A DNA stretch of 64,000 nucleotides from Polyangiaceae bacterium (GTDB lineage: Bacteria > Myxococcota_A > Polyangia > Polyangiales > Polyangiaceae): the NCBI GenBank assembly GCA_020846005.1, contig JADLEQ010000011.1, positions 41,780 through 105,779 of the forward strand. Reading direction: 5' to 3'. A program made the translations under genes and the position numbers. The stretch's first letter is position 1. Each line of letters starts with the position of its first letter. The notes under the pieces were generated by a model, which had not been told where the DNA came from, did not search any database, and saw only the letters and a list, made by a program, of their open reading frames with translations. Below are positions 1 to 8,118 of this stretch, one piece after another.

Positions 1-181
1 CGCCCCATCCGGGGAAGGTCCACGACGAGGTCCCGAGCCGAACATGGCCGGGCACCCGGCGCGCGAGCTCGCCGAGGCGCTGCCGCGCTCGTTCCCACTC
101 GGGCGCGTCGGGGGCCCGCGGCGCCGGCGCGAACAGCTCGAGCTGCCCCGTCGCCGCCCGCGGGCGCGCGCGGCGCGCCAC
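1..181 (-). CDS. DUF72 (YecE-like) family protein, N-terminal part only
   Basis: The gene runs off the left edge of the window, so only the first 60 codons are visible. Reading the minus strand from a GTG at 181, the frame is open to base 1 and contains QLELF near residue 14 and then VRLGTSSWTFPGWG. That arrangement (a short linker, then a first beta strand with GTS-W) is typical of DUF72 proteins, a TIM-barrel-like family of unknown biochemical role. The GTG lies only 4 nt past the stop of the upstream phosphotransferase gene, so the two are probably co-transcribed; a GGGGAG sits about 10 nt before it. The family call rests on one short motif and the start on spacing, so both are moderately sure. 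Confidence 0.6.
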   Translation of the reverse strand, partial: MARRARPRAATGQLELFAPAPRAPDAPEWERARQRLGELARRVPGHVRLGTSSWTFPGWG

Positions 182-185
182 GCGC

Positions 186-1259
186 TCAGAGCTCCCCGCG
201 ACCGATCGCGTCCACCGCCGCGTTGCCGAGGACACCCACGCCGAAGATGAGCGGCGCGAAGCGTTCGTCCTTCGTGAGACCCTGCCGGTCCCGGTAGTAG
301 ATTTGCTGGAGGACGACCGCGGTCTTGAAGAGGCCGAACACGTAGTAGTAGACGGCGTTCGAGACGTCGCGCTGCGACCGCTCCCCGTAGCGCGCAGCGA
401 GCTCCCGCCGCGTCAGGCTCCCCGGCAGGGCCGTCGGCCCCCAGAGCAGGGCCTGCCTCGACTCGTCGTCCGTCGCCTCCACCCAGTAGGAGAGCGTCGT
501 GCCGAGGTCCATGAGCGGGTCTCCGAGAGTGCTCATCTCCCAGTCGAGGACACCGACGATGCGCGTGGGATCGTCCGGATCGAGCACGACGTTGTCGAGC
601 TTGAAGTCGTTGTGCACCAGCGCGGCGCCGCTCTCGCCGGGGAGGTGGGCGGCGAGCCAGCGCGCCGCCTCCTCGACGCTCTCGATGGGATCGGTCTTCG
701 AGCCCTCCCAGCGCTTCGTCCACCCCGTCACCTGGCGCTCGACATAGCCCACCGGCTTGCCGAGGTCGGCGAGCCCGGCCGCCGCGTAGTCGACCGCGTG
801 CAGCTCCGCGAGGCCGTCGACCAGCGCCTCGTGGATGGCGCGGATCCGAGCCGGGGAGGTGTCGAAGCCCGCGGGCGGGTGCTTGCGGAGGATGATCCCG
901 TGCAGGCGCCGCATCAGGTAGAACGGCGCGCCCATCACGCCCTCGTCCTCGCAGTGGACGAGCGGTCGCGGGGCCTTCGGGTACACCGCCGAGAGGCGAG
1001 AGAGGATCCGGTACTCGCGCCCCATGTCGTGCGCGGTCTTCACGCGGCTGCCGAAGGGCGGGCGTCGAAGCACGTACTCGCGCGCCCCGGCCCGGACGAG
1101 ATACGTGAGGTTCGAGTGACCGCTGGGGAACTGCTCCACCGTGAGGTCGGCGGCATCGGCGAGCTCGGGGAGCGCCCCGCGCAGGTACCCGGCGAGCCGC
1201 CCCACGTCGAGCTCCTCGCCCGATCGCACCGCGCGCGGCCGGTCGGCGAGATCCGTCAA
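186..1259 (-). CDS. Phosphotransferase family protein (aminoglycoside phosphotransferase / acyl-CoA-dehydrogenase-like APH fold)
   Basis: A 357-residue protein-kinase-like small-molecule phosphotransferase. The catalytic loop HNDFKLDN lies near residue 215 and the metal-binding DWE about 25 residues later, followed by [11 protein letters not shown], as in the ACAD10/FadE36 type of APH-fold proteins often found with acyl-CoA metabolism genes. The N-terminal lobe carries the nucleotide-binding strands ([17 protein letters not shown]). I place the start at a TTG (1259) because GAGGAG lies 7 nt upstream; an in-frame ATG at 1343 would overlap the preceding stop and adds a low-quality Pro-rich leader. 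It is followed after 4 nt by the DUF72 gene. The substrate cannot be told from sequence; despite the family name there is no reason to read this as antibiotic resistance. Confidence 0.8.
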   Translation of the reverse strand: MTDLADRPRAVRSGEELDVGRLAGYLRGALPELADAADLTVEQFPSGHSNLTYLVRAGAREYVLRRPPFGSRVKTAHDMGREYRILSRLSAVYPKAPRPLVHCEDEGVMGAPFYLMRRLHGIILRKHPPAGFDTSPARIRAIHEALVDGLAELHAVDYAAAGLADLGKPVGYVERQVTGWTKRWEGSKTDPIESVEEAARWLAAHLPGESGAALVHNDFKLDNVVLDPDDPTRIVGVLDWEMSTLGDPLMDLGTTLSYWVEATDDESRQALLWGPTALPGSLTRRELAARYGERSQRDVSNAVYYYVFGLFKTAVVLQQIYYRDRQGLTKDERFAPLIFGVGVLGNAAVDAIGRGEL

Positions 1260-1344
1260 GCCGGCACTCCTCGGCGCGACGCGCTCATGAGGCGGAGGAT
1301 CGCCGGAGCCCCCCGGCGCGTCAACGCGCCTTGGCCCCGGCACC

Positions 1345-2061
1345 TCAGCGATAGGTGCGCAGCGGCCCCGGGGGCAGGTGCTCGACGGCGTTGAACCGAG
1401 ACAGGCTGGTGCGGCTCCCCGACCAGAAGAGCTCGACCACGCCCGAGTTGTGGAGGGTCCACCCGAGCTCGAGCCGGGTCGGCGGGGAGGCCTCGAGGAC
1501 TTGGCCGACGAAGGCGCCGATGGCGCCGCCCGAGCTCACCGCGACGACGTTCGCGCCGCGGCCGCCACCGACGAGCCGCGCCCGGGCGCGCGCGATCCGC
1601 GCCTCGAACTCCGCCCAGCTCTCCATCTCCAGCTCCGCGCCCGCGCCCTCGATCCAGGCGCGGAGCAGGTACTGCAGCGCGCGGTCGAAGGCGCGCGCGA
1701 GCACCGCTCTCTCGACCGCGCCCGCGAGCTCCCCCGCGAGCCCGGCGACGACCGGATCCGACGCCGCCAGCGACGGCAGGAGGTGGGTGAACAGCTCGTC
1801 GCTCCGATACTCGTCCAGCTCCTCCATCACCTCGACCTCCGGAGCGGGGAGCCCGCGCCGGGAGAGCACGTCCCGGAGGATCTCGGCGGTGTGGAGCTGT
1901 CGCCGCCGCGGCCCGGCCACGATCCGGTCGAGTCGAAGATCGAGCCCCGCCCAGTGCTCCCCGAGGCGCGCGGCCTGCTCCTCGCCGCGGGACGAGAGCC
2001 GATCGTAGTCTGCCTCGAGGAAGCTCGCCTGCCCGTGGCGCACCAGCCAGAGCGTGCTCAT
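1345..2061 (-). CDS. Histidine phosphatase superfamily protein (phosphoglycerate mutase-like)
   Basis: This 238-residue protein opens with [13 protein letters not shown], in which RHG (residues 8-10) holds the phospho-accepting histidine. A later [14 protein letters not shown] segment occupies the place of the second catalytic region, but it has SG-G instead of the usual histidine-containing SHG, so activity may be altered. The length suits the SixA/PhoE/GpmB-like branch. Seven upstream codons from an alternative ATG at 2082 are possible, but the conserved strand begins immediately after the chosen ATG. It lies upstream of the phosphotransferase gene on the same strand with an 85-bp gap. The substrate is unknown. 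Confidence 0.8.
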   Translation of the reverse strand: MSTLWLVRHGQASFLEADYDRLSSRGEEQAARLGEHWAGLDLRLDRIVAGPRRRQLHTAEILRDVLSRRGLPAPEVEVMEELDEYRSDELFTHLLPSLAASDPVVAGLAGELAGAVERAVLARAFDRALQYLLRAWIEGAGAELEMESWAEFEARIARARARLVGGGRGANVVAVSSGGAIGAFVGQVLEASPPTRLELGWTLHNSGVVELFWSGSRTSLSRFNAVEHLPPGPLRTYR

Positions 2062-2122
2062 CCCAGGCGGGCTCCCGTCCACCGTGCACCTGCAGCCGAC
2101 GAGCGCGCCCGCCCGGGGACGC

Positions 2123-2848
2123 TCACCCGCTCGCGCTCACGTCATCGGCTGCGTCGGCCGCGTCGACCGAGACGTCCGTCGAGGCGTCGGCGGGGCTCCC
2201 CGAGGCGCCCGAGGCCGCGCCGGACCCGCCCGCGCCGGACGTACCGCCGCCGCCCGCCGCGCCGCTCGAGCCGCTGGCGCCCGCGGTGCCGGAGGTCCCG
2301 GACGCCCCGCCCGCGCCCGAGGCGCCACTGGCTCCGCCGGACCCGGCCGTGCCGCCCGCCCCGGAGGTCCCGCCCGTCCCACCGAAGCCGGAGGTGCCAC
2401 CGAAGCCGGAGGTCCCACCGAAGCCGGAGGTCCCACCGAAGCCGGAGGTCCCGCCGACGCCACCCGTACCCTGGACGGGCATGCAGCCCGTCCCGGTGTC
2501 GACGCCGCAGTCACCCTCCGTCGTCGACAGACAGCAAGGCGTCCCGATGCCGGTGTTGGGACAGAAGGCGGCGTTGCAGGTCCCGGCGCCGCCCGTCCCG
2601 CCGAAGCCGCCCGTGGCGGAGGTGCCGCCGGTGCCGCCCGTCGCGGAGGTGCCGCCCGTCCCGCCGGAGCCGCCCGTGACGCCGCCGCCCGAGCCGCCCG
2701 ACGTACCGCCGCCGAACCCGCCGGTGCCGCCGGTGGGGCCGTCGGTGGGGGCGAGGCCCTGGTTCTCGGGCTCCGCGCATGCGTACGCCACGGAGCCGGC
2801 CGCCATCGCGGCAAGAAGTGAAAGAGCGAACCTGGAACGAGCCGTCAT
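2123..2848 (-). CDS. Gly-rich exported protein with tandem repeats
   Basis: This 241-residue protein begins with a clear signal peptide (MTARSRFALSLLAAMAAGSVAYAC) that ends at Cys or just before it, so it may be a lipoprotein although the lipobox is poor. The rest is dominated by GGTGG, GGSGG and GFGGTS runs, with one Cys-containing island near the middle (CNAAFCPNTGIGTPCC) and a Ser/Asp-rich, acidic C-terminus. Low-complexity Gly-rich secreted proteins of this sort are frequent in myxobacterial genomes and usually have no assigned function. The ATG at 2848 is chosen because the signal peptide starts there. It stands between the phosphatase and the acyltransferase operon with gaps on both sides, so it is probably transcribed alone. 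Confidence 0.7.
   Translation of the reverse strand: MTARSRFALSLLAAMAAGSVAYACAEPENQGLAPTDGPTGGTGGFGGGTSGGSGGGVTGGSGGTGGTSATGGTGGTSATGGFGGTGGAGTCNAAFCPNTGIGTPCCLSTTEGDCGVDTGTGCMPVQGTGGVGGTSGFGGTSGFGGTSGFGGTSGFGGTGGTSGAGGTAGSGGASGASGAGGASGTSGTAGASGSSGAAGGGGTSGAGGSGAASGASGSPADASTDVSVDAADAADDVSASG
2381..2452. repeat. Four tandem 18-bp repeats inside the Gly-rich gene
   Basis: The unit accgaagccggaggtccc occurs four times head to tail with at most one or two changes and encodes the GFGGTS hexapeptide on the minus strand. Because the unit is a multiple of three, unit gain or loss would keep the reading frame. Confidence 0.85.
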
Positions 2849-3009
2849 CGGGGAGTGCCTCGCGCCGCACCGTAGCACAACCCAAATGCTGCGGAGGAGC
2901 CTCGGACGGTGCACGTGGCGCGTGCGAACGGCCCGGATCCGGCGCTTGCTGCGCTGCGTCGTCGGACCGCCTCCGCGCCGGACGCCTCCCAGCGGGCTGC
3001 AGCGCCCCC

Positions 3010-3819
3010 TCACGCGAGCCGCGTCGCCGGGTCGAGCAGCGCGGCGCGGAGCTCTCCGGCGAGCCGCCCCGCCTGGTACCCATCGGCGACGCGGTGGTCG
3101 AACGCCGCCCCGAGGACGAGCGTACGCTGCGCGACGACCTGACCGGCGACCACCGCGGGGCGCTCGCGGACCGCCCCGACCGTGAGGATCATCGGGCAGC
3201 GGCCCGGCGGGAAGAGCGGCGCGAGCCCGACCTCGAGGCCGAAACCCGCGACGTTCGTGATCATGCACGAGCCGATCGCGTCGTACGGGATGCCCAGGCG
3301 GGACAGGTCGACTCCGTAGTCGTAGCTGAGCGTCTCCCCGGCTCGCATCGCCGCGCGCAGCAGGCGGGGCGGCAGGCGAGCCAGCGTGCGGGTGCTCCGC
3401 ACCGTCGGGTCGTCGCGGCGATCACGGATGCGGCTCGCGCACGCCGCGAGCTCATCCGCGATCTCCAGCACGCCCTTGCGATCCGCGGCGCACACCTTCG
3501 CGCCCGCGAGGTTCTCCCCACCCTCGAACGCCACCTGAAAGAACACGTCGATCGTGTCTCGCTGCCAGAGCCTGCCGCGCCGCACGATCGAGTTCGTCTC
3601 CGGGCGCGCCGCGATCGCCAGCGCGGCCGCCTTGCCGATCAGGTGCGTCAGGGTGACCCGCTTGCCGCTCGCCTCGCGTAGCCGCGCGACGTGCGCCTCG
3701 AGCGGCGCGGCGGGGACCTCGAGGATGCCGTAGACCGTGGGGTCGCTCGGCGGCGCCCACGCCTCCAGCGCCATGCGGCGCCACGAGGAGACCCGCTCCA
3801 ACCTGCGAAAGTGGCTCAT
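3010..3819 (-). CDS. 2-oxoacid dehydrogenase acyltransferase (E2) catalytic-domain protein
   Basis: A 269-residue protein made only of an E2-type catalytic domain. The signature DHRVADG near the C-terminus supplies the catalytic His and Asp-Gly, and the central ITNVAGFGLEVGLAP and ILTVGAV stretches match the conserved core. The lipoyl domain, the peripheral-subunit-binding domain and the linkers of a normal E2 are absent. Its start overlaps the stop of the redoxin-like gene by 4 nt (ATGA), so it is translated as part of that operon. Stand-alone E2 catalytic domains occur in several bacteria; whether this one still transfers acyl groups, and from what donor, is unknown. The dihydrolipoyl dehydrogenase at 41.3 kb is far away and need not be a partner. 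Confidence 0.78.
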   Translation of the reverse strand: MSHFRRLERVSSWRRMALEAWAPPSDPTVYGILEVPAAPLEAHVARLREASGKRVTLTHLIGKAAALAIAARPETNSIVRRGRLWQRDTIDVFFQVAFEGGENLAGAKVCAADRKGVLEIADELAACASRIRDRRDDPTVRSTRTLARLPPRLLRAAMRAGETLSYDYGVDLSRLGIPYDAIGSCMITNVAGFGLEVGLAPLFPPGRCPMILTVGAVRERPAVVAGQVVAQRTLVLGAAFDHRVADGYQAGRLAGELRAALLDPATRLA

Positions 3820-4382
3820 GGGCGTGATCCCAGCCCTTGCTCGGCCGCGTTGGCAAGAGCCCGCTCGAGCCGGCGGGTCGAGACCAGCCCGGCGTGGCGC
3901 CAGCGCTCGCGCCCGGCGCGGTCGAGGACGACGACCACCGGCACGCGGTCGACGCGCCCGAACGGGCCGTCCCCGCGCCGGGTCGCCTCGTCGGCCAGGG
4001 CGACGGGGTAGCCGAGCCGCAGCGTCTCGCCGAACACCTGGACCAGCGGCGCGTAGCGGGGGGCCTCGAGTACGACCGCGCAGGCGTTGATCCGCGGCCG
4101 CATGCGCCGGGCGAGATCGGCGATCCGCTGCGCGAGCACCTGGGACGCGGCGTCGTAGGTGGTGACGAAGACCACCGCCGTCGCGCGACCGCGGGCCGCC
4201 GCGCTGGTGAAGGCGCCGCCGTCCGGCGTGGGGAACGAGAACTCGACCCGAGGCGCGTCGCTGGTGGACGCGGCGGGCCCCGGGGCGCTCGCGGGGCGGC
4301 CGCCACAGCCCCCCGAGCCGAGCGCGAGGGCGGCGCCGACGGCCCACGGGACCGCGCGGCGGCGGGCGAGCGCGCCGCTCAC
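3816..4382 (-). CDS. Redoxin/TlpA-like lipoprotein lacking an evident CXXC
   Basis: This 188-residue protein starts at a GTG that overlaps the previous stop (GTGA). An Arg-containing N-terminus, a hydrophobic stretch and LGSGGCGG give a likely lipoprotein signal with Cys near residue 26. Downstream, VEFSFPTPDGGAFTSAAARG and TAVVFVTTYDAASQVLAQRI resemble the first strands of AhpC/TlpA-type thioredoxin folds, and VDRVPVVVVLDRAGRERWRHAG fits the later strand with its cis-proline. The position where a redox-active CXXC or peroxidatic Cys should lie reads TTYDAAS, so it is probably not a classical thiol oxidoreductase. It sits in a four-gene overlapping unit with the E2-domain protein. Confidence 0.6.
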   Translation of the reverse strand: MSGALARRRAVPWAVGAALALGSGGCGGRPASAPGPAASTSDAPRVEFSFPTPDGGAFTSAAARGRATAVVFVTTYDAASQVLAQRIADLARRMRPRINACAVVLEAPRYAPLVQVFGETLRLGYPVALADEATRRGDGPFGRVDRVPVVVVLDRAGRERWRHAGLVSTRRLERALANAAEQGLGSRP

Positions 4383-5077
4383 GGCACCGCGCACACCTGC
4401 GCGCGATCGACCCCGAACAGGTCGACGAAGATCCGAAGCGCCTCCGGGAGGACCCTCCCCGCGCGCACGTGAGCCAGCACCGCCAGCGCGAGATCGTCGA
4501 CGACCTGCTCGACCGGCACGCTCTCGAGCACCACCTCTGCGAGCCGATCCCCGGGCCGCGGGGTCTGCCGGCGATCGACGATCGGGTCGTGGCGCACCCA
4601 CTCGAAGCCGTTGGCGCGCCGGTAGCCGCACGCGAGCACCTGCACGAAGTCCAGGTAGAGCGGGCTCGCCACGACGGCGACGCGGAGGCCCCCCGCGCCG
4701 AGGCCGAAGCGCGCCTCGACGCGCGACTGCGCGGCGGCGGCCGGCGACGGGCCGATCGCTTGCAAGATCCTCGCGCGCCGCTCCGGCTCCGACTCGACGG
4801 CGAGCAGCGGCGCGTAGATCGCGATCGGGGGGACGTTCAGGCGCGGCGCGTCGTGCTCGAGCGCGTCGAGCCAGGTCGTCCGTGAGGCGGCGTCGAGGTC
4901 ACGGTACGCGATCGCCGCCGCGAGCGCGGCCTCCGCGTTCGTCGCGAGCTGGCCGAGCCAGGTGCACCAGACGTCCACGACGCGCGGATCGAGCTCCGCG
5001 ACGCTCGGGTGGCGGAGCCGCTCGTGCACGTCCGGCACGCTGCCCAGCCGCGGGCGCTCGCGCGAGCCGCTCGTCAT
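4379..5077 (-). CDS. Conserved-looking protein of unknown function
   Basis: I do not recognise this 232-residue protein. It is Ala/Leu/Arg-rich, has no signal peptide or membrane segment, and appears soluble. The N-terminal half is helical and includes DPRVVDVWCTWLGQLATN. The C-terminal half has a hydrophobic strand (GLRVAVVASPLYLDFVQV) and then CGYRRANGFEWVRHDP. The ATG at 5077 is preferred because upstream in-frame sequence is Ser/Arg-rich and looks non-coding. Its end overlaps the redoxin-like gene by 4 nt and its start is 10 nt after the small upstream gene, so all four are probably one transcript. Confidence 0.65.
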   Translation of the reverse strand: MTSGSRERPRLGSVPDVHERLRHPSVAELDPRVVDVWCTWLGQLATNAEAALAAAIAYRDLDAASRTTWLDALEHDAPRLNVPPIAIYAPLLAVESEPERRARILQAIGPSPAAAAQSRVEARFGLGAGGLRVAVVASPLYLDFVQVLACGYRRANGFEWVRHDPIVDRRQTPRPGDRLAEVVLESVPVEQVVDDLALAVLAHVRAGRVLPEALRIFVDLFGVDRAQVCAVP

Positions 5078-5087
5078 CTCCCCGACG

Positions 5088-5375
5088 CTAGAGGATCGGC
5101 GCCTCGCTCGCAACGCGGTCGGGCTCGCCGACCCGATCGTCGACGACGCACTCGGGGCCGAGCTCGAGCCGAAGATCCCGCACGATCTCGTCGAGCGCCG
5201 CGGCGCGCTCGTGGGGCGCCGCGAGGACCAGCTCGCCGCCGCGCTCTGCGAACAGCGACGCGACGCCCTCGCTCGCCTCCAAGATCCCCTTGACGAACAC
5301 GACGTCCCTCCGGCGGACCGAGAGCCGCCGCACCACGAGGCCGCGCTCCAGTCGCTCCTGCACGCGCGTCGGCAC
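5088..5375 (-). CDS. Small protein, possibly DUF4911-type
   Basis: A 95-residue protein that opens the minus-strand operon. It contains RRLSVRRRDVVFVKGILEAS, then a Gly-Gly-Glu-Leu turn and an acidic amphipathic helix (ALDEIVRDLRLEL). The pattern of a basic strand, a helix around KGILEASEG and then a hydrophobic strand reminds me of DUF4911 proteins, which are small deltaproteobacterial proteins without a known role, but this is a recollection of pattern and not a proven match. It lies divergent from the propeller gene at 5460, so the 84-bp gap should hold promoters for both directions. Confidence 0.55.
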   Translation of the reverse strand: MPTRVQERLERGLVVRRLSVRRRDVVFVKGILEASEGVASLFAERGGELVLAAPHERAAALDEIVRDLRLELGPECVVDDRVGEPDRVASEAPIL

Positions 5376-5459
5376 GGAGCGCCGACGCTAGCGTGGAGCG
5401 CCGGCTGCGTCACCGGGGACGTCGACGAGCGTGGCGCCGGAGACTAGCTTCCCTCCACC

Positions 5460-6866
5460 ATGGTCGATGAGCCCGGAGCGCATGTCCCCGTCGCGTTGCC
5501 GGAGCTCGGCCCGCTCGAGGAGAAGGAGGAGGACGACCTCCCGCTGGAAGACGAGCCCTCCAGCGCCGCCGACGAGCCGGAGCCGCGCGTCGATCTGGAC
5601 GACTCCGTCGCCGAGGACCTCGATCCGGGCGTCCACGTCGACGAGCCCACCGACGAGGGGGACTCCGACGAGGCCGGCGACCTCGTCGCGCCGCTCGACG
5701 GCGGGCTCTTCGCGGTGGCGCCCGACACCGACGCGGACGAGGACGACGCGGGCGTCGGAGACGTCGAGCTCGACCTCGGCGGCGACGTCGAGCCGTCTGC
5801 TGGCACCTCGGATCCGGAGGGCGCCGTCGACGGCTCGCTCGAGGCGCTCGTCGAGGGAGAGCTCCCCGAGCTCGACGACGGCACGGACGACTCCGACGGC
5901 GCGCTCGACCCGGCGAGCCTCGAGCTGGAGGGGGCCGCGCGAGACGAGCCCCGCCCGCCGCCCGCGCCGGTGCCGTGGACCAGCGCCGCGCTCGCGGCCG
6001 GGGCGCCGCTCCTCGCCGTCGCCGTGACGACGCGCGGGGTGGTCGGCGCGGGGCGGAGCGTCGTGTGGCTGCCGGCGCGCGACCCGGAGCCGCACCCACC
6101 GACGGCGCCTCTCGAGTCGCTCGCGGTCGGCGCCGACGACACGCTGCTCGCCACGACGACGACGGGCGAGCTCGTGCGGCTCGCGCGAGGCGGCGACCGG
6201 TTCGAGGCCGTGCCGCTCAGGGCGACCGCGGCCGGCGTGGATCACGTCGCGCAGGTCGTCGCGGTCGCGCAGTGGTGGCCGCTGGTGCTCGCGCGCACCT
6301 CCGCCGGCGAGGTCTTCGCGAGCCGGGACGGCGGGCAGCGCTTCGCGCCCCTGGAGCTCCGGGCGCGCGTGATCGAGCTCTGCGCGGCGGAGAGCGCCGT
6401 GGTGGCGCTGGCGGAGGATCGGGCCGGGCGCACGCTCCTCCGGACGGTCGACGCTGGCGCCGAGTGGCGATCGGTCCCGCTCGACGAGTGGGCGCGGCAG
6501 GTCGGCGGCGGCCCCGCGCCGCTGCTCGCAGCGGCCGGCCCGGTCGTGGCGCTGGCGGACCCGGAGCGCGGCCTGGCCGTGTCCGGCGACGGCGGCGTCA
6601 CGTTCCGGCGCGTCGCGGGGTGCGCCGCCGTGACCGCCCTCGCCGCGAGCCACGGCGCGGACGGCGGCCGCGTGTGGGCGGCCCTCCGGGACGAGCTCGA
6701 GGGCCGCTCGTGGCTGGTCGAGGTGGACGCCGAGCGCGCCGTCGCCCACGTGGTGGCCGCGACCGGAGCGGCGATCACCTCGCTCGCGTGGGGCGAGGCG
6801 GAGGGGGTCGTCCACTCCGCCGGGCTGGACGGTCTGCACGCCTGGCGCCCGCCGGCCGCCCGCTGA
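5460..6866 (+). CDS. Protein with acidic N-terminus and beta-propeller-like C-terminus
   Basis: This is a 468-residue protein in two parts. Residues 1-165 are very acidic and Pro-rich (EEKEEDDLPLEDEP, DTDADEDDAGVGDVELDL), with no signal peptide, and probably disordered. Residues 170-465 carry repeated strands of the BNR/WD-like kind: LAVGADDTLLATTTTGELV, VFASRDGGQRFAPLEL, GLAVSGDGGVTFRRV and VWAALRDE. The SxDGGxxF motif is the Asp-box (BNR) signature of sialidase-like propellers, and I count about six blades. It is likely cytoplasmic, or exported by an unrecognised route. It is the first gene of a plus-strand pair with lysC, although the 60-bp gap contains a hairpin. Confidence 0.65.
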   Translation: MVDEPGAHVPVALPELGPLEEKEEDDLPLEDEPSSAADEPEPRVDLDDSVAEDLDPGVHVDEPTDEGDSDEAGDLVAPLDGGLFAVAPDTDADEDDAGVGDVELDLGGDVEPSAGTSDPEGAVDGSLEALVEGELPELDDGTDDSDGALDPASLELEGAARDEPRPPPAPVPWTSAALAAGAPLLAVAVTTRGVVGAGRSVVWLPARDPEPHPPTAPLESLAVGADDTLLATTTTGELVRLARGGDRFEAVPLRATAAGVDHVAQVVAVAQWWPLVLARTSAGEVFASRDGGQRFAPLELRARVIELCAAESAVVALAEDRAGRTLLRTVDAGAEWRSVPLDEWARQVGGGPAPLLAAAGPVVALADPERGLAVSGDGGVTFRRVAGCAAVTALAASHGADGGRVWAALRDELEGRSWLVEVDAERAVAHVVAATGAAITSLAWGEAEGVVHSAGLDGLHAWRPPAAR

Positions 6867-6868
6867 CG

Positions 6869-6900
6869 CGCGCCCGCGCCGGCTTCTTGGCCCGGGCGCG
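6869..6900 (+). terminator. GC hairpin between propeller gene and lysC
   Basis: The 8-bp arms cgcgcccg (6869-6876) and cgggcgcg (6893-6900) can pair with a 16-nt loop just after the stop at 6866. There is no T-run, so it may be an attenuating or weak terminator, or chance in such GC-rich DNA. Confidence 0.3.
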
Positions 6901-6926
6901 GCCGGGCGTGGTAGCCGGACCGATCG

Positions 6927-8111
6927 ATGAGCACCGTCGTCCAGAAGTTCGGGGGTTCGTCGGTCGCCGACCTGGAGAAGATCCGCGCCGTCGCCGCGCA
7001 CGTCGCCCGCACCCGGGAGGCCGGCCACCGCGTCGTCGTGGTGGTCAGCGCCATGGGCAAGACGACCGACGGCCTCCTGGCGCTGGCGCGCGACGCCGCG
7101 CTCGGGCCGGACGCCGCGTCGACCGAGCCACCGCGCCGCGAGCTCGACATGCTCGTCAGCACCGGCGAGCGAGTCAGCATGGCGCTCCTCGCGATCGCCA
7201 TGCACGCGCGAGGGATCGAGTCGATCAGCTTCACCGGCTCGCAGTCGGGCATCCTGACCAACGACCGGCACTTCGACGCGCGCATCCTCGAGGTCCGCCC
7301 GCACCGGATCGAGGACGAGCTCGATCGGGGCCGGGTCGTCATCGTCGCCGGCTACCAGGGGATGAGCTACCGGCGCGAAATCACAACCCTCGGTCGCGGG
7401 GGCTCGGACACCACCGCGGTCGCGCTCGCCGCCGCGCTCGGCGCCGAGCGCTGCGAGATCTACAGCGACGTGGACGGCGTCTACACCGCCGATCCCCGCT
7501 CCGTGGCCGGCGCGGCCCACCTGCCCGAGCTCGACTACCAGACGATGCAGGAGATGGCCGAGTCGGGCGCCAAGGTGCTGAACGCGCAGGCCGTCGAGTG
7601 GGCGCGGCGCAACCGCGTCGTGCTGCACGCGCGGCGCACCGGCGACGCGGCGAACGGGCGCGAGACGATCATCCACGCCGGCGCCGCCCCGACCGCCCGA
7701 GCCGTGGTCGTCCAGGGCAAGCTGGCGCTGCTGCGCGCGCGCGCGCGGGATCTGGGCGCCTTGGTGCGCGCCGCCGCGGAGCAGGCCCTCGCGCTCGGAG
7801 ATCTCGCCGTCCAGGGAGAGCGCGTCTTCGCGACCGCGCCGCTCGGCGGCGTGCCGGACTGGCAGCGCATCCGAGCCGAGCTGCAGCGCGCGACGCCGGG
7901 CGGCCTCGAGGTCGAGGAGGGGTGCGCGGCCGTGAGCCTGGTCGGGGTCGACACCGGCGCGCGCGCCGACGTGGTCGCCCGCGCGCTCGGCCTCGTGCAG
8001 GGCACGCCCGAGTGGGTCTGTGCGCATCCGCTCCGGCTGAGCGTCGTCGTGCCGACGGGCGACGCGCCAGCCACCGAGCGCGCCTGGCACGACGGCCTCG
8101 TCGCCGCGTGA
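6927..8111 (+). CDS. lysC: Aspartate kinase
   Basis: This 394-residue enzyme phosphorylates aspartate, the first step toward lysine, threonine, methionine and diaminopimelate. It has the N-terminal kinase signature [13 protein letters not shown] (residue 7 on), the [13 protein letters not shown] and [10 protein letters not shown] segments that bind aspartate, and [19 protein letters not shown] for ATP binding. The expected [11 protein letters not shown] follows at about residue 190. The C-terminus has two shortened ACT-type regulatory modules (from about residue 255), fitting a lysine- and/or threonine-regulated single-function enzyme. The ATG is preceded by only weak Shine-Dalgarno sequence. 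The next gene is convergent and only 7 bp away. Confidence 0.93.
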   Translation: MSTVVQKFGGSSVADLEKIRAVAAHVARTREAGHRVVVVVSAMGKTTDGLLALARDAALGPDAASTEPPRRELDMLVSTGERVSMALLAIAMHARGIESISFTGSQSGILTNDRHFDARILEVRPHRIEDELDRGRVVIVAGYQGMSYRREITTLGRGGSDTTAVALAAALGAERCEIYSDVDGVYTADPRSVAGAAHLPELDYQTMQEMAESGAKVLNAQAVEWARRNRVVLHARRTGDAANGRETIIHAGAAPTARAVVVQGKLALLRARARDLGALVRAAAEQALALGDLAVQGERVFATAPLGGVPDWQRIRAELQRATPGGLEVEEGCAAVSLVGVDTGARADVVARALGLVQGTPEWVCAHPLRLSVVVPTGDAPATERAWHDGLVAA

Positions 8112-8118
8112 GGTGTCC

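Noticed and set aside
44..250. A small plus-strand gene at the left edge
   Set aside because: It is Arg/Pro low complexity antisense to the DUF72 and phosphotransferase genes.
2049..2122. A separate gene or regulatory RNA between the histidine phosphatase and the Gly-rich gene
   Set aside because: The 61-bp gap has no hairpin, promoter or frame that stands out.
6867..6926. A lysine riboswitch before lysC
   Set aside because: The gap is only 60 bp, far too short for the roughly 170-nt lysine element, and shows just one GC hairpin.
5388..8090. A 900-codon open frame on the minus strand opposite the propeller and lysC genes
   Set aside because: It mirrors the third-codon GC bias of lysC and the propeller gene, is mostly Arg/Ala/Gly/His-rich with no domain, and lysC on the other strand is certain.
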